A stretch of DNA of 25,482 bases from contig NZ_QSFA01000027.1 of the NCBI RefSeq assembly GCF_003467125.1, positions 1 to 25,482 on the forward strand, given 5' to 3'. The notes under the pieces were generated by a model. It saw nothing but the letters and a program-made list of their open reading frames with translations, was not told where the DNA came from and ran no database searches. Numbering within the stretch: position 1 is the stretch's first letter; every line of letters begins with the position of its first letter. Position numbers and translations under genes: made by a program. The stretch comes from Megasphaera sp. AM44-1BH (lineage in GTDB: Bacteria > Bacillota > Negativicutes > Veillonellales > Megasphaeraceae). Shown piece by piece: positions 1 through 7,998 of the stretch.

Positions 1-42
1 AAAAATTGGACTAGGGGTGACCACACCACAAAATCTGGACTA
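1..42. repeat. Possible insertion-sequence terminal remnant with an imperfect direct repeat
   Basis: Two near-identical 13-mers, AAAAATTGGACTA at 1-13 and AAAATCTGGACTA at 30-42, match at 11 of 13 positions and lie 29 bases apart. The stretch at 7-28 (TGGACTAGGGGTGACCACAC then CA) resembles the inside-to-outside reading of an IS3/IS150-type terminal repeat, whose ends often carry TG...TGACCCC...GTCCA. No transposase is visible because the window starts here. This is a resemblance only; the repeat could also be unrelated to a mobile element. Confidence 0.3.
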
Positions 43-74
43 ATACCCTTTTTTTGCGCACTCGATAAATGTTA

Positions 75-102
75 TTGATTATATGTGCAATTCTCATATA
101 TT
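75..102 (+). promoter_or_regulatory. Candidate sigma-A type promoter upstream of the first gene
   Basis: TTGATT at 75-80 and TATATT at 97-102 are separated by 16 bases in a very AT-rich stretch. Other hexamer pairs are possible in such sequence, so the assignment is weak. An 8-base palindrome GGTATACC lies at 173-180, between this promoter and the start codon, and could be an operator or chance. Confidence 0.25.
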
Positions 103-213
103 TTTAATAATACTCTTATTAAATTTTAAGACAATTTTAATGTTATTTTAATCTATCTCCTTCATACTATGAGGTATACCATACATGACCTGTAGTAAAG
201 GGAGGATTGTGAT

Positions 214-1590
214 GTGAAAGCAAAAAAGGAACTCATCCATCAGCTCGAAACAGCCAGATTACATAAACAATGGGAATTGAGTCTGGCGGCGATGGAGGCA
301 CGGAATGGCATACCGGATATCCTGGGTGATTCCCCGGAGCATCTCTGCCAGCTGGCAGGGATTTACGTCATGGCAGCCATACAGGGCCCTTGTTATGATT
401 GGTATATGTACCTGGCTGACTGCGCTCTTCATATGGCACAACAGGTGTCAGGGAAACATACGGATGATGTGATCATCCTGCGCAGCCAGGCGTTTAAAGT
501 ACATATGGAATACATCGTATACGGCCCGGTTGGAAAGAAAGGCTATGCCTGCCACCGGCCGGACAAACTGAGCCTGGTCAATCAGGCTGTTTATTATTAT
601 GAAATGCTGATGCAGGAAAACTACACCAGTCCGGATATGTATCATTATGCGACAATATTATTTAAATCAGCAGAAGATATCTATCTCCCTGTCACCAGAG
701 GCCGTCGTCAGATGCATCTGAAAAAAGCATGTACACTGTACAAGAAAATCCTGAAATGCACAGACCGTGGCGAGTTGTCTGAAGACAAAAGACTGATACG
801 CGTGAAGGCTGGGTATTACTTCTGCCGGGCCGGTCTTTCACTGCTTAAGTCCCATTCCTATCTGGGCCGGGAAGCGTTTCTCCTGTTCGGCGTGACGTTG
901 TCCCAGTCCCAGCGGGTGGAGCGGCTGGGACGATTCCATACCCTGCTGCGCATAGCAAGCCGCCTCTGCCGATACTGTGGTCTCGATGGGGACGTTACCG
1001 GCATAGAAGAGCTGGCACGGCGGCCGAGGTCGGAATTTCCCTATGCCGGCGATATATATTATATGATGGGGCAGCTGTATGAATGTGCCTATGAACAGCA
1101 GCTGTATCCCTGGCCGGAAGAAGCGCTCCATCGGGCAAAGCAATATTATACCTATGCCTGTGATATTGATTACCGGCGGCGCCAGCTGCGTCTGTCCGTT
1201 TCCGGTTATATGCATATGTATGCGGCCTTATTCCGCCTGTATCACTACTCATCAAAGGGACAAAGTGATGTTCCGCCGTGGCTTGCCTATCTGCGCAAGC
1301 TGACCTTCCCGCCGGGACTGGAGACACTGGTCCGGATCCGTCAGTGTATCCAAAATGGCCAGTACGACGATGCAGCCTGCCAGCTGAAGGAAGTCATGCA
1401 GTCCCGTCAGTATGATTCCTTTATGACAGAAAAAAAAGTGAAAGTTCTTCGGGATATTACGGAAGTCCTGTGTTCCGGTCATACAAACAAGCTATGCAAC
1501 CGCTACGCGAAATGGGAAAAAGTGTATTTTGAGAAGATCCTGCAGTCCCTGAACCGGCACCGGGATTACGGGAAAGCGCAGACCGGATAA
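214..1590 (+). CDS. Hypothetical helical-repeat (TPR-like) protein
   Basis: I do not recognise this 458-residue protein. The start is GTG at 214, chosen because a good ribosome binding site (AAAGGGAGG, about 198-206) sits just upstream and the ATG at 212 is followed at once by a stop. The sequence has no signal peptide and no long hydrophobic segment, so it is probably cytoplasmic. It is rich in Tyr, Leu, Arg and Cys, and shows repeated helix-pair patterns with Tyr-Tyr and Ala/Gly small residues (for example around residues 125-185 and 285-350), in the style of tetratricopeptide-like solenoids. No catalytic motif is visible. It is monocistronic, with its own AT-rich upstream region and a separate promoter before the next gene. 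A scaffold or regulatory role would be a guess. The coding call is firm because of the length, start signal and codon use. Confidence 0.75.
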   Translation: MKAKKELIHQLETARLHKQWELSLAAMEARNGIPDILGDSPEHLCQLAGIYVMAAIQGPCYDWYMYLADCALHMAQQVSGKHTDDVIILRSQAFKVHMEYIVYGPVGKKGYACHRPDKLSLVNQAVYYYEMLMQENYTSPDMYHYATILFKSAEDIYLPVTRGRRQMHLKKACTLYKKILKCTDRGELSEDKRLIRVKAGYYFCRAGLSLLKSHSYLGREAFLLFGVTLSQSQRVERLGRFHTLLRIASRLCRYCGLDGDVTGIEELARRPRSEFPYAGDIYYMMGQLYECAYEQQLYPWPEEALHRAKQYYTYACDIDYRRRQLRLSVSGYMHMYAALFRLYHYSSKGQSDVPPWLAYLRKLTFPPGLETLVRIRQCIQNGQYDDAACQLKEVMQSRQYDSFMTEKKVKVLRDITEVLCSGHTNKLCNRYAKWEKVYFEKILQSLNRHRDYGKAQTG

Positions 1591-1639
1591 AATATGTGCG
1601 GCATACACCGGTTTTGGCTGGCATTTCCTATCTCCCCTG

Positions 1640-1648
1640 TGGTATAGT
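1640..1648 (+). promoter_or_regulatory. Candidate extended -10 promoter for the CGGC-domain gene
   Basis: TGG directly followed by TATAGT (1640-1648) fits the extended -10 form TGn-TATAAT, which can work without a good -35; none is seen at 17 bases. Downstream, GCATCG-T-CGATGC (1658-1670) is a near-palindrome in the short leader. Confidence 0.35.
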
Positions 1649-1696
1649 AAAAATAGAGCATCGTCGATGCGAGTAGTAAAAAGGGGGAGTGACTCT

Positions 1697-2116
1697 ATGT
1701 CTCGTTTAGTGGTTATTATTCAATGTGACATCGTTTCGAAACGTTGTGCCGGATACGGCTGTATGAAGTCTTTTTATGACAGGACAGGTCCATTTGCCGC
1801 CTATGATGATCAGACGCGTTACATGACACTGACCTGCGGTGGCTGTTGTGGTGCCGGCATTGCGGCGAAATTGGAAGACCTGAATCACAAGCTGAAGCGC
1901 TATGGAGAAAACAAAGATGATGTGGTCATCCATCTGGCTTCCTGCATCTGTTCGGATAATTATCACCGTCCGCCCTGTCCCTTCCGCAATTACATCAAGT
2001 CTATTGTCGAGCGAAAGGGATTTCCCATCGTCCTCGGATCCTATCTGTCCAAGGCAACTGAAAAAAAGCGCCACGAAGGTGTGTATCAGGAATGGGATAA
2101 GGGAATGAAAGTATAA
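1697..2116 (+). CDS. CGGC domain-containing protein
   Basis: This 139-residue protein matches the CGGC domain family (PF08821), small putative metal-binding proteins of unknown function. The family pattern is seen in order: an N-terminal beta-strand ending in Gln-Cys-Asp (residues 8-10), a Cys-Ala-Gly-Tyr-Gly-Cys segment replacing the usual CPGxxCF, the name motif Cys-Gly-Gly-Cys-Cys-Gly around residues 48-53, then HLASCIC and a PPCPF motif. The cysteines are suited to binding a metal or cluster. The start is ATG at 1697, with AAGGGGGAG at 1681-1689; an in-frame upstream ATG at 1667 lacks such a site and adds ten residues unlike the family start. The neighbours give no pathway link. The family match is good; the function is unknown. 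Confidence 0.85.
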   Translation: MSRLVVIIQCDIVSKRCAGYGCMKSFYDRTGPFAAYDDQTRYMTLTCGGCCGAGIAAKLEDLNHKLKRYGENKDDVVIHLASCICSDNYHRPPCPFRNYIKSIVERKGFPIVLGSYLSKATEKKRHEGVYQEWDKGMKV

Positions 2117-2204
2117 ACGTTTAACTTATAAATAACAGAATGTATATACTTTAGAAAGTAAAAGGTTTAACTTTATATTTTTTCATATTCTTTTAAAATT
2201 TCCC

Positions 2205-2233
2205 TTGCATTCCTGGAATGAGTGTGGTATCAT
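2205..2233 (+). promoter_or_regulatory. Promoter of the leu operon
   Basis: TTGCAT (2205-2210) and TATCAT (2228-2233) are separated by exactly 17 bases, which places transcription start near 2240, just before the T-box leader. Upstream, 2117-2204 is AT-rich and has a direct repeat: GTTTAACTTATA at 2119-2130 and GTTTAACTTTATA at 2165-2177. These may be a regulator site or chance. Confidence 0.65.
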
Positions 2234-2239
2234 CTCAGT

Positions 2240-2526
2240 CAACAAGTCAAAATAAAAATGCGTTGAAGGGAAACAGTAGGTTCCAGAAAGCTTTCAGAGA
2301 GCTGCCGGCAGGTGCGAGGCAGCAGCGGAATGGAAGTGAACTCGTCTCTAAGCAGCCAGCTGAAATGCCATGGGCAGAGTAGGCGGGGCCGGGGCCTGGC
2401 CGTTAACAGACAGGAGGGTATCGACACGAGTCCGTACCTGTAAAGAGCATATTCTTTGGATATGAATAAGAGTGGTAACGCGCGAGTAAATCTTTCGTCT
2501 CTTTTGAGGCGGAAGATTTTTTTATT
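2240..2526 (+). promoter_or_regulatory. T-box leader (tRNA-Leu sensing), leu operon
   Basis: A T-box riboswitch binds a specific tRNA and reads its charging state; uncharged tRNA stabilises an antiterminator so that downstream genes are transcribed. The hallmarks are visible in order: an AGTA motif (2275-2278), CAGAGAGC in the distal part of stem I (about 2295-2302), the specifier loop ...GTGAA-CTC-GTC... with CTC at 2341-2343, a G/C-rich central stem region, the T-box sequence AGAGTGGTAACGCG at 2470-2483 with TGGT (2473-2476) to pair with the tRNA ACCA end, and a terminator. The CTC specifier encodes leucine, which agrees with the leuACDB genes downstream. The T-box has AAC in place of the common ACC. 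Confidence 0.92.
2488..2526 (+). terminator. T-box regulated terminator
   Basis: The arm at 2488-2501 pairs with 2506-2519 around a TTTT loop, with two G-U pairs, and runs into a T-rich tract at 2516-2523. The 5' arm follows directly after the T-box sequence, as expected for mutually exclusive antiterminator and terminator forms. Confidence 0.88.
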
Positions 2527-2564
2527 TTGATTGTGTTAAAAATACATAATCAGGAGTGATTTGG

Positions 2565-4310
2565 ATGAAAAACGTTGAAAAGTACAAAAAAGGTTATTTT
2601 ATGCCGCCTCAGGTGGATATGAGCTGGACAAGCAAAGAATACCCTGACAAGGCACCGGTCTGGTGCAGTGTAGATTTGCGTGATGGCAATCAGGCACTGG
2701 TCATTCCCATGAGCCTCGAAGAAAAACTGGAGTTCTACAAGATGCTGATCTGCATGGGATTCAAAGAAATTGAAGTAGGTTTTCCAGCGGCATCGGAAAC
2801 GGAATTCGAATTCCTCCGCACACTGGTAGAACGGAATATGATTCCTGACGATGTGACTGTACAGGTCCTGACACAGGCACGGGAACACATTATCCGCAAG
2901 ACTTTCAAAGCGTTGAAAGGAGTCAAACATGCTATTGTCCATTTGTACAATTCTACATCGTACGCACAGCGGCAGCAGGTGTTCCGAAAGTCGAAAGAAG
3001 AAATCAAACAGATGGCCGTTGATGGCGCGAAATTATTGAAGCGTCTGACCGAAGAAGCTGGTGCCAATTACCGCTTTGAATATTCACCGGAAAGCTTTAC
3101 CGGGACGGAACCAGAATTTGCCATCGATGTCTGCAATGCCGTTCTCGATGTATGGCAGCCGGAAGCAGACCGCAAAGCCATCATCAATCTTCCTTCGACG
3201 GTGCAGATGTCCATGCCCCACGTGTACGCTGCCCAGATTGCCTACATGTCCCAGAACCTCAAGTACCGTGATAACGTCGTCTTGTCCCTCCATCCGCATA
3301 ACGACCGCGGGACGGGCGTAACTGATGCCGAAATGGGATTGTTGGCCGGTGCAGACCGTATCGAAGGTACGCTCTTTGGCAATGGGGAACGGACGGGCAA
3401 CGTCGATATCGTTACCATCGGCATGAATATGTACGCCATGGGTGTTGATCCGGGCATTGATTTTTCTTATTTACCAGAAGTTGTCGAAATGTATGAACGG
3501 GTGACGCGGATGCATGTCTATGAACGGCAGCCTTATGCAGGAAAATTGGTATTTGCAGCATTTTCCGGTTCCCATCAGGATGCCATTGCCAAAGGCATGA
3601 AGTTCCGTGAAGATCATCGCGAACCGTACTGGACCGTGCCGTACCTGCTCGTTGATCCTAAAGATGTGGGCCGTGAGTACGAGGCTGATGTCATCCGCAT
3701 CAACAGCCAGTCCGGCAAAGGTGGCGTAGGTTTCATCATGGAACACAATTACGGTATCCGCATGCCAAAGAAAATGCGGGAAAATTTCAGCTATTTTGTC
3801 AAAGACGTATCGGATCACCGCCATCAGGAATTGAAGCCCGATGAAATACATCGTCTCTTTATGGACAATTATCTCGATGTCGTGACGCCATTGCAGATGG
3901 AAAACTTTACGATACAGAAACAGAACGGACACTGGAAAGGCCAGATTCTCATGAAGGCTAATGGCAAAGATGTCGTATTCCAGGGAGAAGGCAATGGCCA
4001 GCTGGCAGCAGCGGCCCACGCTATCTGTGATGCCTATGGTATTACGGTCAGCCATCTGGAATACAGTGAACACGATCTGGACCGCGATCCCAGTTCCCGG
4101 GGCATTGCCTATTTCGGACTCACCGACGAAAAAGGCCAGACTACATGGGGAGCCGGCATTGACACCGATACGATGACGGCATCTATCCGGGCCTTTGTTT
4201 CAGCCATCAACCGCATGCCGGGCATGGCCGAACGGATTACCTTCCGCAATCTGAGCAGCAGTTATGACCAGATCCACGATTTCCGTCGCTCAGCTAGTCA
4301 TCACCGATAA
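2565..4310 (+). CDS. leuA: 2-isopropylmalate synthase (long, type 2 form)
   Basis: LeuA condenses acetyl-CoA with 2-ketoisovalerate to 2-isopropylmalate, the committed step of leucine synthesis, in the cytoplasm. At 581 residues it matches the long type 2 form known best from Actinobacteria. The HMGL-like TIM barrel shows the substrate/metal motif DLRDGNQ (residues 37-43), an EVGFPAASETEFE segment, and the metal ligands His243-Pro-His245 in LHPHNDRG. The C-terminal part, about residues 440-570, matches the LeuA dimer/allosteric domain that binds leucine (GEGNGQLAAAAHAI, then SSRGIAYFGL). The start is ATG 2565 with CAGGAG at 2551-2556, eight bases upstream; a GTG at 2556 overlaps that site. 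It is the first gene after the T-box terminator, so its transcription should follow tRNA-Leu charging, with leucine feedback on the enzyme likely from the family. Confidence 0.95.
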   Translation: MKNVEKYKKGYFMPPQVDMSWTSKEYPDKAPVWCSVDLRDGNQALVIPMSLEEKLEFYKMLICMGFKEIEVGFPAASETEFEFLRTLVERNMIPDDVTVQVLTQAREHIIRKTFKALKGVKHAIVHLYNSTSYAQRQQVFRKSKEEIKQMAVDGAKLLKRLTEEAGANYRFEYSPESFTGTEPEFAIDVCNAVLDVWQPEADRKAIINLPSTVQMSMPHVYAAQIAYMSQNLKYRDNVVLSLHPHNDRGTGVTDAEMGLLAGADRIEGTLFGNGERTGNVDIVTIGMNMYAMGVDPGIDFSYLPEVVEMYERVTRMHVYERQPYAGKLVFAAFSGSHQDAIAKGMKFREDHREPYWTVPYLLVDPKDVGREYEADVIRINSQSGKGGVGFIMEHNYGIRMPKKMRENFSYFVKDVSDHRHQELKPDEIHRLFMDNYLDVVTPLQMENFTIQKQNGHWKGQILMKANGKDVVFQGEGNGQLAAAAHAICDAYGITVSHLEYSEHDLDRDPSSRGIAYFGLTDEKGQTTWGAGIDTDTMTASIRAFVSAINRMPGMAERITFRNLSSSYDQIHDFRRSASHHR

Positions 4311-4346
4311 CTTTAAGATATATTATAAAACTGGAGGATATATATT

Positions 4347-5606
4347 ATGGGAATGACAATGTCACAAAAAATTCTGGCAGCCCACGCCGGCGTCGCATCC
4401 GTCAAGGCGGGTGACCTCATCAACTGCCGTCTCGATATGGTACTGGCCAATGATATTACGGCACCACCGGCCATTGCCGCCTTTGAAAAAATTGGAAAGC
4501 CCGTATTCGATACAAACCGGATCGCCCTGGTTCCGGATCATTTCACGCCGAATAAAGATATTAAATCGGCAGGGCTGGCAAAAATCGTCCGGGATTTTGC
4601 CAGAAAGCACCATATCACTCATTATTTTGAAGTAGGCCGTGTCGGCATCGAACACGTCCTCTTGCCGGAGCAGGGGATCGTCGCACCGGGAATGCTCACG
4701 ATCGGCGCCGATTCCCACACTTGTACCTACGGGGCGCTTGGGGGATTTTCGACAGGTGTAGGGTCTACCGATCTCGGTGCGGCCATGGCCACTGGCGAGG
4801 CATGGTTCAAAGTCCCTGATGCCATCAAAGTGGAACTTACCGGTGAAAAAGGAGAAGACATTACGGGAAAAGACGTCATGCTGACACTGATCGGCATGAT
4901 CGGCGTCGATGGCGCACTGTATCAGTCCCTGGAATTTACCGGTCCCGGTGTAGCCTCTCTTTCCATGACAGACCGCTTCACCATTGCCAATATGGCTATC
5001 GAAGCTGGTGCCAAGAATGGGATTTTCCCCGTCGATGAACAGACCGCAGCCTACGAAAAGGGACGGATTTCCCATCCCTATACGGTCTACGAAGCCGATC
5101 CCGATGCATCCTACAGCCGTGTCGTCACCATCGATTTGTCCCAGATACAGCCTGTCGTCGCCTTTCCGCATCTGCCGGGCAATACCAAAGCTGTCGGGAC
5201 CTTTGGCGATATCAAAATCGATCAGGTCGTCATCGGTTCTTGTACCAATGGACGCCTCGAAGACCTGCGCATCGCCGCTTCCATATTGAAAGGCCATAAA
5301 GTACATCCCGATGTGCGCTGTATCGTCATTCCCGGAAGCCAGCAGGTCTATCAGGACGCCATGCATGCCGGGTATATCGATACGTTCATCGAAGCCGGTG
5401 CTGCCGTATCGACGCCGACCTGCGGCCCCTGCCTGGGAGGCTATATGGGGATCCTGACAGCAGGCGAACGGTGTGTCTCGACGACGAACCGCAATTTCCG
5501 CGGCCGCATGGGCCACGTAGATAGTGAAGTATATCTGGCTGGCCCCCAGGTGGCGGCGGCCAGTGCCATTCTCGGTAAAATTGCAGCACCCAAGGAGGTC
5601 CGGTAA
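4347..5606 (+). CDS. leuC: 3-isopropylmalate dehydratase large subunit
   Basis: LeuC with LeuD isomerises 2-isopropylmalate to 3-isopropylmalate. This 419-residue aconitase-type subunit is the shorter, HacA-like form. It carries the [4Fe-4S] cluster ligands: Cys299 in GSCTNGR, and Cys359 and Cys362 in TCGPCLGG. Other family motifs are GADSHTCTYGALGGFSTGVGS (here about residues 123-143) and the C-terminal TTNRNFRGRMG. The start is ATG at 4347 with GGAGG at 4333-4337. It lies 36 bases after leuA in the same operon, and its stop is two bases before the leuD start. Confidence 0.96.
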   Translation: MGMTMSQKILAAHAGVASVKAGDLINCRLDMVLANDITAPPAIAAFEKIGKPVFDTNRIALVPDHFTPNKDIKSAGLAKIVRDFARKHHITHYFEVGRVGIEHVLLPEQGIVAPGMLTIGADSHTCTYGALGGFSTGVGSTDLGAAMATGEAWFKVPDAIKVELTGEKGEDITGKDVMLTLIGMIGVDGALYQSLEFTGPGVASLSMTDRFTIANMAIEAGAKNGIFPVDEQTAAYEKGRISHPYTVYEADPDASYSRVVTIDLSQIQPVVAFPHLPGNTKAVGTFGDIKIDQVVIGSCTNGRLEDLRIAASILKGHKVHPDVRCIVIPGSQQVYQDAMHAGYIDTFIEAGAAVSTPTCGPCLGGYMGILTAGERCVSTTNRNFRGRMGHVDSEVYLAGPQVAAASAILGKIAAPKEVR

Positions 5607-5608
5607 TC

Positions 5609-6094
5609 ATGATATTAGAAGGAAACGTATGGCGTTACGGCGACAATATTGATACAGATGTCATCATCCCCGCGCGGTATCTCAACAGCTTTGATCCAAA
5701 AGAACTGGCGTCTCATTGTATGGCCGATATCGACGAATCCTTTGCTCCCAATGTACAGGATGGCGATATCATGGTCGGCGGCCGGAATTTCGGCTGCGGC
5801 TCGTCCCGGGAACATGCCCCGGTCGCTATCAAGGCATCGGGCGTTCCCGTCGTCATCGCCGCCAGTTTTGCCCGTATTTTCTATCGCAACGCCATCAACG
5901 TCGGCCTGCCCGTACTGGAAATCGGCGATGATGTCGAACGCATACATGCCGGCGACCGTCTGCGCGTCGATATTGCCAGCGGTACCATTATAGATGAAAC
6001 GACAGGTGATACGTTTCAGGCACCGCCCCTGCCGGGATTTATCCAGGATATTGCCAGAGCGGGCGGATTAATCGAATACGTAAAGGGGAAATGA
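5609..6094 (+). CDS. leuD: 3-isopropylmalate dehydratase small subunit
   Basis: LeuD is the swivel-domain partner of LeuC. The 161-residue length is normal for the partner of a HacA-type LeuC. Motifs seen are DNIDTDVIIPARYL at the N-terminus, GGRNFGCGSSREHAP from about residue 57 (substrate-binding loop), and SFARIFYRNAINVGLPVLE. The start is ATG 5609; its ribosome binding site AAGGAGG (5592-5598) lies inside the end of leuC. The stop overlaps an in-frame-shifted ATG (ATGA at 6091-6094), so translation of leuD and leuB is closely linked. Confidence 0.96.
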   Translation: MILEGNVWRYGDNIDTDVIIPARYLNSFDPKELASHCMADIDESFAPNVQDGDIMVGGRNFGCGSSREHAPVAIKASGVPVVIAASFARIFYRNAINVGLPVLEIGDDVERIHAGDRLRVDIASGTIIDETTGDTFQAPPLPGFIQDIARAGGLIEYVKGK

Positions 6095-6096
6095 AC

Positions 6097-7164
6097 ATGT
6101 CAAAACACATAGTAGTCATTCCCGGAGACGGAATCGGCGAAGAAATTACAGCTGCTGCCGTACGGGTACTCCAAAAAATAGATGAAAAGTTCCACATCGG
6201 CATGACCTATGAAAAACAGGAAGCCGGCGGGACGGCCTACGATCATACGGGTACGCCGCTTCCAGAGAAGACCGTTGATGCCGCCCGCCATGCCGATGCT
6301 ATTTTGTTCGGTGCTGTCGGCGGGGACAAATGGGATCAGATTGAACCGTCCCTGCGGCCGGAACGGGCACTCCTGGGACTGCGCAAGGCTCTGGGGCTGT
6401 ATGCCAACCTGCGGCCGGTCACGGTGCCCGACGTTCTTGCAGAGTATTCGCCGCTCAAACCGGATATTGTGACCGGTACGGATATCCTCATCGTCCGGGA
6501 ACTCATCGGCGGTATTTATTTCGGTGATAAATGTGAATCGGAAATCCACGATGGGGCAGAACGGGCCTGGGATCTGGAAAACTACAGCGTCCCCGAAGTC
6601 AGGCGCATTACCCGCTTTGCCATGGAAGCGGCACAGAAACGGCGTCACAAAGTGACGTCCGTCGATAAGGCCAATGTCCTGGCTACATCCCGCCTCTGGC
6701 GGCGTACGGTCATCGATACGGCTGCCGCGTATCCCGATGTAGCACTCAATCACTATTACGTCGATAACTGTGCCATGCAGCTGGCTATCAATCCCAGACA
6801 GTTCGACGTCATCGTCACAGGAAATCTCTTCGGCGATATCCTCAGCGACGAAGCAGCCGTTCTCGGCGGATCCATCGGCATGATGCCGTCGGCCAGTATC
6901 GGTGAACAGACCAGCTTCTACGAACCTATCCACGGATCGGCGCCGGATATTGCCGGAAAGGGGATTGCCAATCCGTCGGCAACGATTCTTTCGGCGGCCA
7001 TGATGCTGCGCTATTCCTTTGGAGAAGAGGAGGCTGCCCATGCGATAGAGGATGCGGTCAATCAGACACTGGCCGATGGCTGGCGCACGCCCGATCTCTA
7101 CAAAGACGGTTTTAAGAAAGCCGATACAGAAACGATGACACAGGAAATCCTGTCCCACATCTGA
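6097..7164 (+). CDS. leuB: 3-isopropylmalate dehydrogenase
   Basis: LeuB oxidatively decarboxylates 3-isopropylmalate to 2-ketoisocaproate with NAD+. The protein is about 355 residues, the usual length. Motifs: VVIPGDGIGEEI at the N-terminus, the arginine-rich substrate loop (LRPERALLGLRKALGLYANLRPV), TGTDILIVRELIGGIYFG, the metal-binding region TGNLFGDILSDEAA, and the cofactor loop EPIHGSAPDIAGKGIANP. Two starts are possible: ATG 6091, overlapping the leuD stop, and ATG 6097. I chose 6097 because AAAGGGG (6082-6087) is then about nine bases away rather than three. It is the last gene of the leu operon and is followed by terminators. Confidence 0.95.
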   Translation: MSKHIVVIPGDGIGEEITAAAVRVLQKIDEKFHIGMTYEKQEAGGTAYDHTGTPLPEKTVDAARHADAILFGAVGGDKWDQIEPSLRPERALLGLRKALGLYANLRPVTVPDVLAEYSPLKPDIVTGTDILIVRELIGGIYFGDKCESEIHDGAERAWDLENYSVPEVRRITRFAMEAAQKRRHKVTSVDKANVLATSRLWRRTVIDTAAAYPDVALNHYYVDNCAMQLAINPRQFDVIVTGNLFGDILSDEAAVLGGSIGMMPSASIGEQTSFYEPIHGSAPDIAGKGIANPSATILSAAMMLRYSFGEEEAAHAIEDAVNQTLADGWRTPDLYKDGFKKADTETMTQEILSHI

Positions 7165-7165
7165 T

Positions 7166-7190
7166 GAAAACGCATCTCCCTGCGTTTTTC
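7166..7190 (+). terminator. Small intrinsic terminator after leuB
   Basis: AAAACGCA (7167-7174) pairs with TGCGTTTT (7181-7188) around a 6-base loop, starting two bases after the leuB stop and ending in a T run. The stem is short and A-rich, so it may be leaky; the hairpin downstream is much stronger. Confidence 0.55.
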
Positions 7191-7220
7191 ATATATCCCT
7201 TTCGTTATAACAGCAAAAAG

Positions 7221-7263
7221 AGGATGCCCCATGAAAGTATTCTTTCATGGGGCATCCTTTTTT
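7221..7263. terminator. Strong bidirectional terminator between leuB and lexA
   Basis: A perfect 17-base-pair stem (7221-7237 with 7242-7258) around a TATT loop has T5 on the plus side (7259-7263) and A5 before the 5' arm, which gives a T tract on the minus strand. It can end leuB transcription from the left and lexA transcription from the right. Confidence 0.9.
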
Positions 7264-7284
7264 CTGGTGTACATATGACGGGCA

Positions 7285-7902
7285 TCAGTAGCGGCGGAAC
7301 AGATTCGTGACTTTTCCCAGAATCTTGCAATTCCGCGTGTAAATCGGTTCGTAATCGGGATTTTCCGGCTGGAGGCGGACCCGGTCCTTTTCCAGGAAAT
7401 ACCGTTTGACAGTCGCTTCATCATCAATCAGGGCGACGACGATATCTCCGTTTTCGGCCGTATCCTGGCGGCGGACGATGAGATAATCCCCGTCGAAGAT
7501 ACCGGCCTGGATCATGCTGTCTCCCCGTACGGTCAGCATAAAGCAGTCGTCATTTCCGATGAAATCAGCGGAAAACGGGTACACATCTTCAATGCATTCT
7601 TCAGCAAAAACAGGCTGCCCGGCCCGGACCTGCCCGATGAGCGGCAGGGGAACGATCTTTTTGGACCGCCAGGATCCTTCGTCCAGAAGTTCGATGGTAC
7701 GATTCTTCGCCGGGTCGCGGCGTATGAATCCCAGTTCTTCCAGCCGGTGCAGATAACCGTGCACTGTTGAGGTGGAACTGAGCCCGACGGACTGGCAGAT
7801 TTCCCTGACCGAAGGGGGATACCCATATTTATGCACACAGTCACGGATATATTCAAGGATTTGTTTCTGCCTGGTCGTAAGCATTTTTTCACTGTTCATC
7901 AT
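7285..7902 (-). CDS. lexA: LexA repressor, SOS master regulator
   Basis: LexA represses DNA-damage genes and cleaves itself when RecA filaments form. The 205-residue protein has an N-terminal winged helix-turn-helix (about residues 5-70) with the recognition helix SSTSTVHGYL (residues 42-51), typical of Gram-positive LexA that reads GAAC-N4-GTTC. The autoprotease part shows the cleavage site Ala94-Gly95, the nucleophile Ser129 in GDSM, and the general base Lys166. The Ser-Lys spacing of 37 equals that of E. coli LexA. The start is the first of two ATGs (7902), with GGGAGT at 7911-7916 on the minus strand. The gene is divergent from the LysM gene, and LexA-box-like sites fill the shared intergenic region, so it is likely autoregulated. 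Confidence 0.96.
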   Translation of the reverse strand: MMNSEKMLTTRQKQILEYIRDCVHKYGYPPSVREICQSVGLSSTSTVHGYLHRLEELGFIRRDPAKNRTIELLDEGSWRSKKIVPLPLIGQVRAGQPVFAEECIEDVYPFSADFIGNDDCFMLTVRGDSMIQAGIFDGDYLIVRRQDTAENGDIVVALIDDEATVKRYFLEKDRVRLQPENPDYEPIYTRNCKILGKVTNLFRRY

Positions 7903-7934
7903 TTGGTATCACTCCCAAGTAAATATACAATTTC

Positions 7935-7963
7935 ATTATACTGTAATATAGAAAAAAATTCAA
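7935..7963 (-). promoter_or_regulatory. lexA promoter
   Basis: On the minus strand, TTGAAT (plus coordinates 7958-7963) and a perfect TATAAT (7935-7940) are separated by 17 bases. The LexA-box-like site at 7962-7973 overlaps the upstream end of the -35, so bound LexA would block polymerase. Confidence 0.7.
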
Positions 7964-7973
7964 ACATTTGTTC
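7962..7973. promoter_or_regulatory. LexA-box-like operator overlapping the lexA -35
   Basis: AAACATTTGTTC differs from the Gram-positive consensus GAACNNNNGTTC at one position. It overlaps the lexA -35 hexamer by two bases, which fits autoregulation. The same 12-mer recurs at 8056-8067. Confidence 0.6.
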
Positions 7974-7998
7974 AACGAAATTTTGTTCTCTCTACCTA

